A DNA stretch of 15,602 nucleotides, taken from contig PWQG01000239.1 of assembly GCA_003556835.1 (NCBI GenBank), forward strand, positions 1-15,602, in the 5' to 3' direction. How positions within the stretch are numbered: the stretch's first letter is position 1; every line of letters starts with the position of its first letter. Below are positions 7,585 to 14,713 of the stretch, in pieces. Position numbers and translations under genes: made by a program. Below the pieces are notes generated by a model. That model saw nothing but the letters and a program-made list of their open reading frames with translations. It made no database searches and was not told where the DNA came from. Source of the stretch: Gammaproteobacteria bacterium (GTDB lineage Bacteria > Pseudomonadota > Gammaproteobacteria > Pseudomonadales > Pseudohongiellaceae).

Positions 7585-8655
7585 TCACAGCTGCTCACGA
7601 ATCCGCTCCAGCAATTGTGCGTTTTCCTCAGCCGTGCCTATGGTGATCCGAAGCCGGTCCCGCAGCCGATCCTGATCGAAGTGACGAACCAGGATGCCAA
7701 GGCTGCGAAGCCGCTCGTACAACTCCCTGGCCGGCAGCGACACTGGTGGTTGCACCAGCAGAAAATTGCTCTGGCTGGGCTCACAGGCAAAACCCAGTGA
7801 AACGAGCTCACGAGCCAACCTGGCACGTTCCTGGCGGACCGCCGTCCAACCCCTGGCAGCCTCTGCATGATCCTGCAGAGCGGCCGTAGCGAGCTTCTGG
7901 GCAATGAAATCGGTATTGTAGCTGTCCCGGGTCTTGTAGAGCATCGGTTCCAGCAGTGCCGGCGACCCGATACCATAAGCGAAGCGGAGCCCGGCCAGGG
8001 AATAGCCCTTGCTGAGCGTGCGCAAAATCAGCACATTGTCAAAACGCTTCGTGAGGGCCACGGCATCGTATTCATGCGCCGGGTCAACAAAATCGACATA
8101 GGCCTCGTCGATCAACAACACACCGTCCAGTGACTGCGCCAGCCCGTCCAACTGCGAAACAGGCAACAAGGTGCCGGATGGCGCATGCGGGTTGACCACG
8201 AAACACAATCTGACACCCGCCGAGTTCATCCGGGCCGCAAAGTCGTCGGGCAATTGCCAGGCATCGTCCAGAGGCACCCGGATCACCGGAGAGTCATTGA
8301 TGTCCGCCAGTACCGGATACAGGGAGTAACTCGGCTCTGCCACACCCAGCGGTTCACCGGGACCGACAAATGTGGTCACGGCAAGGCGCAACAATTCATC
8401 ACCGCCATTGACCGCGATTATCTGCTCCTCGCCAACACCGTGCAAGGCGGCCGCTTCCGCCCGGAATTCATTGGCCAGGGGCGGCGGGTAGCGGCGCAGT
8501 TGCTCGACCCGGATGTCGGCCAGCGCGCGTGCAACGGCTTCCGTGGCCGGGTAGGGATTCTCGTTGGTATTGAGTTTGATCACATCACGGCCGCGCGGTT
8601 GCTCGCCGGCCGTATAACCCTGCATACGCTGGATATTGGCTCTTTCGTAACTCAT
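7585..8655 (-). CDS. hisC: Histidinol-phosphate aminotransferase
   Basis: PLP enzyme of histidine biosynthesis that converts imidazole acetol phosphate and glutamate to L-histidinol phosphate and 2-oxoglutarate. From ATG 8655 it has 356 residues, the same as E. coli HisC. Class I/II aminotransferase landmarks are KLNTNENPYP (27-36), the NPHAPSGT loop (155-162), DEAYVDF (183-189), the PLP lysine in LSKGYSLAGLR (Lys216), its phosphate-binding Arg224, and the C-terminal LRITIGTAEEN. I reject the longer GTG start at 8721, although it overlaps the preceding stop by 4 nt, because its 22 extra residues are not family-like and it has no ribosome binding site. No other his gene is in view, so this may be a dispersed hisC or a second copy. 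Related enzymes also accept aromatic substrates. Confidence 0.93.
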   Translation of the reverse strand: MSYERANIQRMQGYTAGEQPRGRDVIKLNTNENPYPATEAVARALADIRVEQLRRYPPPLANEFRAEAAALHGVGEEQIIAVNGGDELLRLAVTTFVGPGEPLGVAEPSYSLYPVLADINDSPVIRVPLDDAWQLPDDFAARMNSAGVRLCFVVNPHAPSGTLLPVSQLDGLAQSLDGVLLIDEAYVDFVDPAHEYDAVALTKRFDNVLILRTLSKGYSLAGLRFAYGIGSPALLEPMLYKTRDSYNTDFIAQKLATAALQDHAEAARGWTAVRQERARLARELVSLGFACEPSQSNFLLVQPPVSLPARELYERLRSLGILVRHFDQDRLRDRLRITIGTAEENAQLLERIREQL

Positions 8656-8717
8656 CGATTCTGGTGCCGGAGTGGAAAAGTCGCAAGAGTACCCGCTGCG
8701 AACGATGCCGACAAGTC

Positions 8718-9260
8718 TCACTCACGCAGATTGAAGATATAGTTCTCCCGTGCCTCACTGCGCGCGGCGCTGTCCCGGATGTCGGACTGCAAGCCATCCC
8801 ACCAGCCCCGGGATTGCGGTGTCATCATGTGCAGGGCCTGCATGCCCTGCTCCAGGTCACGAAGAAAGTCACGATAATCGCGTTCCTGGCGGATCAGGAT
8901 GCGTTGCAGACCGATGATGGCGTTATCCGGGTCATTGACGTCCAGGTTGGTCAATTGGCGCGCCAGGGCATTGACCCGGTTGCCCAATGCGGTGCGTTGC
9001 TCGTCACGATCGGCAAAACGGCTATCCATGATGCTTTGCAGGCCCGCCAGCTGCTGCTGTTGCTCGCGCAATTGCGCTGCGGCACGCTCATTGCCTGCAA
9101 GCAGCGACCCCTGCCGGATCAACAGGAACACCGCCAGAACCAGTGCGATGATAGCCACCGCGAGCGCGGCAAAGACCAGGTATTGTGCTCGACGCAGACG
9201 CCCCTGCAAGACCAGCACTTCATCAGAGGGGCCGGCCAGCTCTGCTGTGTCCTCACTCAT
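8718..9260 (-). CDS. Membrane-anchored coiled-coil protein of unknown function
   Basis: A 180-residue protein with a short acidic N-terminus, one transmembrane helix at about residues 27-50 and a soluble C-terminal part that probably faces the periplasm. Residues 55-105 are rich in Gln, Arg, Leu and Ala with heptad-like spacing (AAAQLREQQQQLAGLQ), so a coiled coil is likely. The remainder is charged and helical, ending in ENYIFNLRE. ATG 9260 has GAGGA at 7 nt, a clear ribosome binding site. It lies 85 nt after the lipoprotein gene and just before hisC on the same strand. Single-pass anchored coiled coils of this kind often act as envelope scaffolds, but I do not recognise the family and assign no function. 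Confidence 0.8.
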   Translation of the reverse strand: MSEDTAELAGPSDEVLVLQGRLRRAQYLVFAALAVAIIALVLAVFLLIRQGSLLAGNERAAAQLREQQQQLAGLQSIMDSRFADRDEQRTALGNRVNALARQLTNLDVNDPDNAIIGLQRILIRQERDYRDFLRDLEQGMQALHMMTPQSRGWWDGLQSDIRDSAARSEARENYIFNLRE

Positions 9261-9345
9261 GGCTCAGTCCTCGCTGTGGTTGGCGCGATATGCGCAGGCC
9301 TTTCATGCCTGGATATCGGCCGCGCCCACCACAAGTTTAGGTGCC

Positions 9346-10170
9346 TCAGGAAAGCCCGGGATCCGGAATATAGGTTCGGGTGCGGTTGTACCAGCCCTGC
9401 AGCCAGCGGTTCTCGCCGCGCTCCGGTGGCGCATTCTCCACCCTGCGTTCCAGGACCATCCAGGCGGCATCGGCAAAACGCTGCATCAATGGCTCGTCCT
9501 CCGACATTTCAAGCATCTGTTCAAGCACTTGCAACAGACCCCAGCCCTCACCCTGATAACGCTCCGCGGGATTGATCCCCTCGCCCTTGAAGTTGACGTA
9601 GTCGATCAGGGCATACATGCCATAGCGGGGATGCTCTTCGGCGAGCCGGTAAAACAGTGCTTCGACCCGATCTGGCTGCTCGCTGGCAGCAATGATTGCA
9701 GGTACGCCCTCATGCAGGCGACGGATGATGAAGCGGGCCTGCACATCCCGGGTGTCCAGAAAGAACTCACGCAGCTCACGCATCCGCGGTGTGTCCTGTT
9801 CAGCCAGAAACTGTTCGCGTGTCTGCCAGGGTGAGCTGTCATCCGGCAATGCCCGTATCCAAGCGGGAGTTTCCACTCCCTGACTGACGTAATATTCCAG
9901 CAATCGGGGGAAGCTCTCCTGGAAGGGCTCCTCCTGTCCGGCCCGGAACCAGATGAAATGACCGATACCCAATGACGGAAAGTCCTCGCCGGCATTCCAG
10001 CTGGTCAGGCAGTCCGGGTCTGCATTGCACTCGTTGCGGAAGATCTGCTCACCGACCCAGGCTGCGGCGGATTCATCCAGCTCGGGCAGGTCAGGGGTAC
10101 GGGCACAGCCCAGCAGGATCAGCCCGGCAAGGCACAGCAATACAAGCTTGCGCATGCTGGACATACTCAT
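9346..10170 (-). CDS. Conserved lipoprotein with a GIGHFIW motif
   Basis: A 274-residue predicted lipoprotein. The signal peptide has a short basic start (MRK), a leucine-rich core and the lipobox ILLGC with Cys22; the +2 residue is Ala, which favours export to the outer membrane. After the anchor, EQIFRNECNADPDCLTSWN leads into GEDFPSLGIGHFIW (about residues 61-74), then a mostly helical domain with FKGEG and EGWGLLQVLEQML near residues 194-218. I recall similar unannotated lipoproteins in other proteobacteria. The E...N...GIGH pattern resembles lysozyme-type folds, but this is only a resemblance. The ATG overlaps the TGA of rimI by 4 nt, so the two are translationally coupled; internal ATGs at 10164 and 10155 are alternative starts. 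Confidence 0.85.
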   Translation of the reverse strand: MSMSSMRKLVLLCLAGLILLGCARTPDLPELDESAAAWVGEQIFRNECNADPDCLTSWNAGEDFPSLGIGHFIWFRAGQEEPFQESFPRLLEYYVSQGVETPAWIRALPDDSSPWQTREQFLAEQDTPRMRELREFFLDTRDVQARFIIRRLHEGVPAIIAASEQPDRVEALFYRLAEEHPRYGMYALIDYVNFKGEGINPAERYQGEGWGLLQVLEQMLEMSEDEPLMQRFADAAWMVLERRVENAPPERGENRWLQGWYNRTRTYIPDPGLS

Positions 10171-10643
10171 GATTCACGCATATCCAGTGACAGGATCAAT
10201 GCGTCCTCGCGAGACTCCTGCGCGCCACCGGTCGGGTAATAATGCTGCCGCTGTCCCACAACGACAAAACCGGCATTGTAGTACAACTGCTGCGCCGCCT
10301 CGTTCGACGGGCGCACTTCAAGAAAACACTGTTCAGCGCCCCGCTGCCGCGCACATTGCAGCAAATGCTGTAACATCTGGCGCCCCAGCGCGCGGCGACG
10401 CCACGCCGGATGCACACAGAGAGTGAGGATGTGACTCTCTCCCGCGGCCACACTCATGATGCCGTGCGCGGCAATATCACCACCTATGTCCAGAACCCAG
10501 CACTCATAACCGGCACGCAGACAATCCTTGAACACACGACGGGTCCAGGGATGCGGATAGGATAGATTTTCGTTGCGCAGCACCAGATCGAGGTCCGCAA
10601 CTTCCATCCGCCGGCATACCGTCTCTGTCTCCGTCTCGCTCAC
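10167..10643 (-). CDS. rimI: Ribosomal protein S18 N-alpha-acetyltransferase RimI
   Basis: GNAT-family enzyme that transfers acetyl from acetyl-CoA to the N-terminal alanine of ribosomal protein bS18. I use GTG 10643, giving 158 residues (E. coli RimI has 148), because GGAGG lies 5 nt upstream. A GTG 51 bases earlier has no such site, and an internal ATG at 10607 would remove conserved N-terminal residues. The acetyl-CoA loop reads VHPAWRRRALG (77-87). LEVRPSN (108-114) and LYYNAGF (120-126) hold Glu109 and Tyr121, spaced like catalytic Glu103 and Tyr115 of E. coli. The gene follows the HolD-like gene by 19 nt, matching the holD-rimI order of E. coli, and its stop overlaps the lipoprotein start. 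Confidence 0.93.
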   Translation of the reverse strand: MSETETETVCRRMEVADLDLVLRNENLSYPHPWTRRVFKDCLRAGYECWVLDIGGDIAAHGIMSVAAGESHILTLCVHPAWRRRALGRQMLQHLLQCARQRGAEQCFLEVRPSNEAAQQLYYNAGFVVVGQRQHYYPTGGAQESREDALILSLDMRES

Positions 10644-10648
10644 GGATT

Positions 10649-10653
10649 CCTCC
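10649..10653 (-). promoter_or_regulatory. Ribosome binding site fixing a GTG start for rimI
   Basis: On the minus strand GGAGG stands 5 nt before GTG 10643, in the short gap after the HolD-like gene. Neither the upstream GTG at 10694 nor the internal ATG at 10607 has a comparable site. Confidence 0.75.
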
Positions 10654-10662
10654 AATTGATGA

Positions 10663-11517
10663 TCAATGTCCCGCTGTATCGCTGCGGATCTCACGCAACG
10701 CCGGTATCAGTCGTTGCAGTTGCTGCCAGGCCTCTTTCTTGCGGGCGCGATCCTGAGCCATGGCTGGCAAAGACGGTATACGCAACATCTGCAGTCCGAG
10801 ATCGGCTTGCTTCAGGAACCCTTCTCCCACCGCCTCATCCCTGACCAGGTAGGCTGGCCACTGATCGGCGCAGACCAGCAGGTATCGGGCAGGTTGCGAG
10901 CGCAAGCGGCGCCGCGCGAATCCCTGTACGGCCTGCCGGGCCGCATCAGCATCAGCCTCCCTGTCGGCCGGATCAAAAGGCCAGGCGAAAGGATGATCTG
11001 TCAGCGGTGTCGAAGCATAGGCTTCATCCACCGCCCGCAGCATATTGGCCAGCAGATCCCGGCTGGCCCGGTCCGGACGACCCCGCTGCCCCGCGGGCAA
11101 TTCTACCAATACCGCCAGTCGTGCATCAGGACCATACCAGCTGAAAGCGAAGGGCTCGACCCCAATCCGTGCGACCTGCTGTGACGCCGGCCCGGACGTA
11201 TCAGTCACGGACTGAGCTGCCACGGCTGCCCGTTGTGGCCTGGCCAGCTCCGCTGCCGGGGCCGATTCCTTCTTCGTATCAAGCAGCTGCAGGGCATCAT
11301 TTGCTGAAGAGGCGGACGGTTGACTGCTCTCATCGAGGCTGCCACCGGCGACTCCATGCTTCGCGGGAGCGCGACGGGTCGTCGGGCTGGGAGCGCCCCC
11401 GGTTTCATCCTCCGGCCAGCGAGGGGAAGCAGCAGCACCAGGCAGGCGGAAACGGGAGTAATAGGTGCTGATCCCCATCTCCTCCAGGTACTGTTGTCGC
11501 TGGGTTTCACGATTCAT
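10663..11517 (-). CDS. holD: Probable DNA polymerase III psi subunit, long pseudomonad-type HolD
   Basis: Probable clamp-loader accessory subunit linking the DnaX complex to chi. From ATG 11517 (GGAGG upstream) it has 284 residues, about twice the size of E. coli HolD. The N-terminus YLEEMGISTYYSRFRLPG (10-27) aligns well with the E. coli HolD start, where a Q-x-L-G-I-T-x-W core precedes an R-R-P-G-A turn. Residues of about 28-120 are Ala/Ser/Pro/Gln-rich and probably disordered. A folded C-terminal domain follows, with FAFSWYGPDARLAVLVELP, LLANMLRAVDEAY and ARYLLVCAD. The position directly before rimI supports the call: E. coli has holD-rimI, and pseudomonads have a long, divergent psi next to rimI. 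The identification rests on one short motif plus synteny, so it is probable rather than certain. Confidence 0.65.
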   Translation of the reverse strand: MNRETQRQQYLEEMGISTYYSRFRLPGAAASPRWPEDETGGAPSPTTRRAPAKHGVAGGSLDESSQPSASSANDALQLLDTKKESAPAAELARPQRAAVAAQSVTDTSGPASQQVARIGVEPFAFSWYGPDARLAVLVELPAGQRGRPDRASRDLLANMLRAVDEAYASTPLTDHPFAWPFDPADREADADAARQAVQGFARRRLRSQPARYLLVCADQWPAYLVRDEAVGEGFLKQADLGLQMLRIPSLPAMAQDRARKKEAWQQLQRLIPALREIRSDTAGH

Positions 11518-11547
11518 ATACTGCCTGCCTCCACAGTCTCGGACGTC

Positions 11548-11576
11548 ATTATAGGGGCATTGTGCTCCAGCACCAA
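11548..11576 (-). promoter_or_regulatory. Sigma-70 promoter of the holD-rimI-hisC operon
   Basis: On the minus strand TTGGTG (11571-11576) and a perfect TATAAT (11548-11553) have a 17-bp spacer. Transcription would begin near 11541, about 24 nt before the HolD-like ATG. The same short gap must also hold the promoter of the divergent oxidoreductase gene, for which I see no clear match. Confidence 0.75.
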
Positions 11577-11621
11577 AAATGCTTGAATCCGGGGTTTCGG
11601 ACAATCAATGGAACAAGCCCA

Positions 11622-12614
11622 ATGAAAGCGATTCTCTGCAAATCCTATGGCCCGCCCGACAATCTTTCCCTTGAGGAAGTGGACGACCTGAAGGCCGGTG
11701 AGAAGGAAGCGGTGGTCGATGTATATGCCGCCTCCCTGAACTTTCCCGATACCCTGCAGATCGAGGGCAAATACCAGTTCCAGCCGCCCATGCCCTTTAC
11801 ACCGGGGTCCGAGGTTGGTGGCGTCATCCGCGAAGTCGGGCCGGGACTCGAAGGCTTTTCCGTTGGTGACCGGGTCATGGCAACCCCGTCAATCGGTGGC
11901 ATGGCCGAGCAGGTGATTGTACCGGGGCCGGCCCTGCGCAAGATTCCCGACAGCATGGATTTCCGCACTGCAGCCGGTTTTGCCATGGTCTACACCACTT
12001 CCTACCATGCCCTGAAACAGCGGGCGCAGCTGCAGGCCGGTGAAACACTGCTGGTACTCGGGGCCAGCGGCGGCGTTGGCCTGGCGGCGGTGGAACTCGG
12101 CAAGTTGATGGGTGCCCGTGTGATCGCGGCAGCCAGCAGTGACGAGAAACTGGAATTTGTAAAACAGGCTGGCCCGGATGAACTGGTCAATTACGGCGAC
12201 GGCGAATTGAAAGAAAAGGTGAAGGCCTTGACTGATGGCAAAGGCGCCGACGTCATCTACGATCCGGTGGGAGGTGACCTTTTTGACCAGGCCACGCGCT
12301 GCATCAACTGGAACGGGCGACTCCTGGTCGTGGGTTTTGCCAGTGGCCGGATCCCCCAGTATCCGGCCAACCTGGCCCTGCTCAAGGGTTCCTCCATGGT
12401 GGGCGTGTTCCTGGGCCGTTTCCGTAAAGAAGAGCCAGAGGCCTACGAAAAGAACTTCCAGGAATTGTTCGACCTGTATACCGAAGGCCGGATACGACCC
12501 ATCGTTACAGCATCCTATCCCATGGAAAAATATGTGGACGCCTTCAATGTGTTCACCGAGCGCCGGGTTATGGGCAAGGTAACCCTGGAAGTGCGCACCG
12601 AAAGCGGGAGTTGA
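11622..12614 (+). CDS. NADPH:quinone oxidoreductase-type MDR enzyme (zinc-less)
   Basis: Cytoplasmic medium-chain dehydrogenase/reductase of 330 residues, most like NADPH:quinone oxidoreductases. The N-terminal GroES-like domain includes AASLNFPDTLQIEGKYQ and TPGSEVGGVIREVG (about residues 60-75). The Rossmann domain follows with LVLGASGGVGLAAVE around residues 144-158 and VNYGDGELKEKVKALTDGKGADVIYDPVGG. It lacks the cysteine cluster and catalytic zinc ligands of alcohol dehydrogenases, so a zinc-independent reductase acting on quinones or other electrophilic carbonyls is expected. I start at ATG 11622, since MKAILCKSYGPP is the typical family start; the 20 codons upstream lie in the divergent promoter region. 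A strong hairpin follows the gene. Its physiological substrate is not evident. Confidence 0.9.
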   Translation: MKAILCKSYGPPDNLSLEEVDDLKAGEKEAVVDVYAASLNFPDTLQIEGKYQFQPPMPFTPGSEVGGVIREVGPGLEGFSVGDRVMATPSIGGMAEQVIVPGPALRKIPDSMDFRTAAGFAMVYTTSYHALKQRAQLQAGETLLVLGASGGVGLAAVELGKLMGARVIAAASSDEKLEFVKQAGPDELVNYGDGELKEKVKALTDGKGADVIYDPVGGDLFDQATRCINWNGRLLVVGFASGRIPQYPANLALLKGSSMVGVFLGRFRKEEPEAYEKNFQELFDLYTEGRIRPIVTASYPMEKYVDAFNVFTERRVMGKVTLEVRTESGS

Positions 12615-12620
12615 AACTCC
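12607..12620 (+). repeat. Perfect inverted repeat centred on the oxidoreductase stop codon
   Basis: GGAGTT-GA-AACTCC spans the TGA stop at 12612-12614, with 6-bp perfect arms. It sits just before the larger GC-rich hairpin. Confidence 0.6.
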
Positions 12621-12623
12621 ACT

Positions 12624-12653
12624 GTGGGGCCGGTGACAGTCACCGGCCCCCAC
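12624..12653 (+). terminator. Strong GC-rich hairpin after the oxidoreductase gene
   Basis: GGGGCCGGTGA (12626-12636), loop CAG, TCACCGGCCCC (12640-12650) form an 11-bp perfect stem, extendable past one bulged C to 12624-12653. No T run follows, so it may need Rho, act as an RNA-stability element, or be a weak intrinsic terminator. Confidence 0.55.
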
Positions 12654-12678
12654 GCCCCGGCCCTCCCGGACGCCCGGC

Positions 12679-12706
12679 TTGATTCCCGTTCCCCGCGACG
12701 TATAAT
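12679..12706 (+). promoter_or_regulatory. Sigma-70 promoter of the acyl-CoA synthetase gene
   Basis: TTGATT (12679-12684) and a perfect TATAAT (12701-12706) are separated by 16 bp. Transcription would start near 12713, leaving a leader of about 74 nt before ATG 12787. Confidence 0.7.
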
Positions 12707-12786
12707 GCCCCCTTTTCAAACATCGCCTGCCCGGCAGAGCAACCCGCAGTCACCGCCGACAACCGGCCCGACAGGATTCAGATCTC

Positions 12787-14514
12787 ATGCTAAGCAATCA
12801 GCAAATCGAACAGGATCTGCAGCAACTCCGATCCATCGTTGCCGACATGAAGGCTCCCGGTTCACCCCTGGAGGTCACCACCGCGTCCATCAATGGGCAG
12901 GAACTGCCGGTGTTTGCTCGCGTGGAAACCAGCCTGCGTGACGTCTATCTCAAGGGACTCGCGGTGGCCGACAAGGATTTTCTTGTCTATCTGGACGAGC
13001 GCTACAGCTTCCGCAAGACACTGGAACTGGCCGAGGGCATGGCCCAGACCCTGTTGCAGGAGTACGGCATCAAGAAAGGTGACCGGGTTGCGATCTGCTC
13101 GCGCAACAATCCTGAATGGTGCATGGCCTTCATGGCGGTGACCATGATCGGTGCCGTCGCCGTACCGATGAACTCCTGGTGGAAAGGCCCGGAGATCCAA
13201 TACGGATTGCAGGACAGCGGGGCGCGATTGCTGTTTGCGGATCATCAACGGCTCGAGGAACTCGGCCCGTTGATGGAGGAACTGGATCTCGACATCATCA
13301 GTATACGACCGGAAAACGGCGAATTCCCCGAATTCCTGCAACTGGCCCGGGCCGGGCAGCAGGGCAGCCAGGAGGATCTGGATGCTCTCGGGGTCGATGT
13401 CGACGATGACGCAACCATCATGTACACCTCCGGTTCGACCGGCTCCCCGAAGGGAGTCCTGTCAACCCAGCGCAACATCATAAACGCCCTATATAGCTGG
13501 TTATTCGTCAAGACCGCGGTCGAGACGCTGCGCCCGGAGCTGCGTGTGGGAAACCCGGAGTATGACGAGGCCATCCTGTCCAATGTTCCCCTTTTTCACG
13601 TTACCGGCTGCCACGCCCAGTTCCTGCTCAGCTTCGTCTATTTGCGTAAGTTCGTGATGATGTACAAGTGGGATCCCGAACAGGCCCTGTCGCTGATCGA
13701 GAAAGAACGCATTACCGTACTGCACGGTGTGCCCACCATGACCTGGGAGGTCATGAATTCCCCGGCATTCGATACCACCGATCTGAGCAGCCTGCATACG
13801 GTCCAGAGCGGAGGAGCCGCACGACCGCCCGGTCACCTGGCTTTGATGCAGGAAAAATTTTCCGACCGGGTGCAGCCCGGCCTCGGCTATGGCCTGACCG
13901 AAACCAATGCCATCGGCGCCACCATCACCGGCGCTTTCTACCTGTCCAAGCCGGACAGCACTGGCCGTCCAACGGCACCGCTTACCAGTATCAAGATCAT
14001 CGATGAACAGGGTCGTATGTTGGAAGCGGGCGAAATTGGCGAAATCTGCATCCGTGGCGCAACTGTCATGAAATCCTACTGGAATCGTCCTGGCGACACC
14101 GCTGACGCACTGAAGGACGGCTGGTTCCATACCGGTGACATCGGCCTGCTGGATGAACACGGCTTCCTGGTGATCAAGGACCGGGCCAAGGACATAGTGA
14201 TCCGTGGTGGGGAAAACGTGGCCTGCGCAGAAGTCGAATATGCACTCAATGAGCACCCGCAGGTGCATGAAGCCGCCGTCTATGGTCTGCCCGATGAACG
14301 CCTTGGAGAGATCGTCTGCGCCACCGTCATGATCGCTCCAGGCAGCAGCATCGACCAGGCGGCCCTGCGGGCTTTCCTGAAAGATCACCTGGCTGCCTAC
14401 AAGGTTCCCACCTTGATCCGCATTCAGGAGCATCAGTTGCAGCGCATCGCCAGCGGCAAGATTGCCAAGAAAGCCCTGCGTGACGAGGCGCTTGCGGCCC
14501 TGATCTCATCTTGA
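12787..14514 (+). CDS. Acyl-CoA synthetase-like adenylate-forming enzyme
   Basis: ATP-dependent acid:CoA ligase of the ANL superfamily, 575 residues, probably cytoplasmic. It should activate a carboxylic acid through an acyl-adenylate and transfer it to CoA. Visible motifs in order are the phosphate loop YTSGSTGSPKGV (about 212-223), YGLTET (about 367-372), the hinge-region GWFHTGDIGLLDEHGFLVIKDR (about 445-465), the GGENV turn, and the C-terminal SGKIAKKAL with the adenylation lysine at Lys558. The family covers medium- and long-chain fatty acids, aryl acids and others; the binding pocket does not allow me to choose. ATG 12787 has AGGA about 10 nt upstream. Its own promoter and the hairpin before it suggest transcription separate from the oxidoreductase, though both could serve lipid or carbonyl metabolism. 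Confidence 0.92.
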   Translation: MLSNQQIEQDLQQLRSIVADMKAPGSPLEVTTASINGQELPVFARVETSLRDVYLKGLAVADKDFLVYLDERYSFRKTLELAEGMAQTLLQEYGIKKGDRVAICSRNNPEWCMAFMAVTMIGAVAVPMNSWWKGPEIQYGLQDSGARLLFADHQRLEELGPLMEELDLDIISIRPENGEFPEFLQLARAGQQGSQEDLDALGVDVDDDATIMYTSGSTGSPKGVLSTQRNIINALYSWLFVKTAVETLRPELRVGNPEYDEAILSNVPLFHVTGCHAQFLLSFVYLRKFVMMYKWDPEQALSLIEKERITVLHGVPTMTWEVMNSPAFDTTDLSSLHTVQSGGAARPPGHLALMQEKFSDRVQPGLGYGLTETNAIGATITGAFYLSKPDSTGRPTAPLTSIKIIDEQGRMLEAGEIGEICIRGATVMKSYWNRPGDTADALKDGWFHTGDIGLLDEHGFLVIKDRAKDIVIRGGENVACAEVEYALNEHPQVHEAAVYGLPDERLGEIVCATVMIAPGSSIDQAALRAFLKDHLAAYKVPTLIRIQEHQLQRIASGKIAKKALRDEALAALISS

Positions 14515-14544
14515 AAAAATACACGAAAAAAGTGTAAACAGGTA

Positions 14545-14572
14545 TTGCATTCCCCCGATTTAACATCATAAT
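14545..14572 (+). promoter_or_regulatory. Promoter of the small acidic gene (and perhaps Anbu)
   Basis: TTGCAT (14545-14550) and CATAAT (14567-14572) have a 16-bp spacer. Transcription would begin near 14580, giving a leader of about 134 nt before ATG 14714. No better promoter is visible between here and the Anbu gene. Confidence 0.55.
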
Positions 14573-14588
14573 TCGCCTCATGAAGCCT

Positions 14589-14697
14589 CCGGTTCCCTGG
14601 TCTGCCGCCAGGGCCACCGGTCGCCCGCCAGGATGGGCGGTTGACGATACCAATGCCGCGTCAGGTGACAGATAAGGGACTTGCACACCGGTGGCTC
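14589..14697 (+). promoter_or_regulatory. Structured 5' leader with two mutually exclusive folds
   Basis: Hairpin 1 pairs CCGGT (14589-14593) with ACCGG (14616-14620) and CCCTGG (14595-14600) with CCAGGG (14608-14613), loop TCTGCCG. A second hairpin pairs CGCCC (14622-14626) with GGGCG (14635-14639). The 3' arm of hairpin 1, GCCACCGGT (14613-14621), is also exactly complementary to ACCGGTGGC (14687-14695), extendable to 11 bp with 14611-14612 and 14696-14697. The two pairings cannot coexist. The distal arm ends about 16 nt before ATG 14714. This is the layout of an attenuator or riboswitch, but I match it to no known class. Confidence 0.45.
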
Positions 14698-14713
14698 ATT
14701 CAGAGCGAGTGCA

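Noticed and set aside
7153..7800. Plus-strand open frame of 215 codons starting in the AT-rich gap
   Set aside because: No ribosome binding site. Beyond about residue 50 it is the antisense of the small membrane protein and hisC, with a Gln/His/Arg-rich composition typical of a shadow frame.
8656..8721. Longer hisC starting at GTG 8721 with a 4-nt overlap of the preceding stop
   Set aside because: The overlap is attractive, but the 22 extra residues do not match HisC N-termini, there is no ribosome binding site, and ATG 8655 gives the standard 356-residue length.
14514..14536. TACAC-GAAAAAA-GTGTA stem with A/T runs after the acyl-CoA synthetase gene as a terminator
   Set aside because: The plus-strand stem is only 5 bp and has no T run after it. 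A T run follows only on the minus strand, where no gene arrives from the right.
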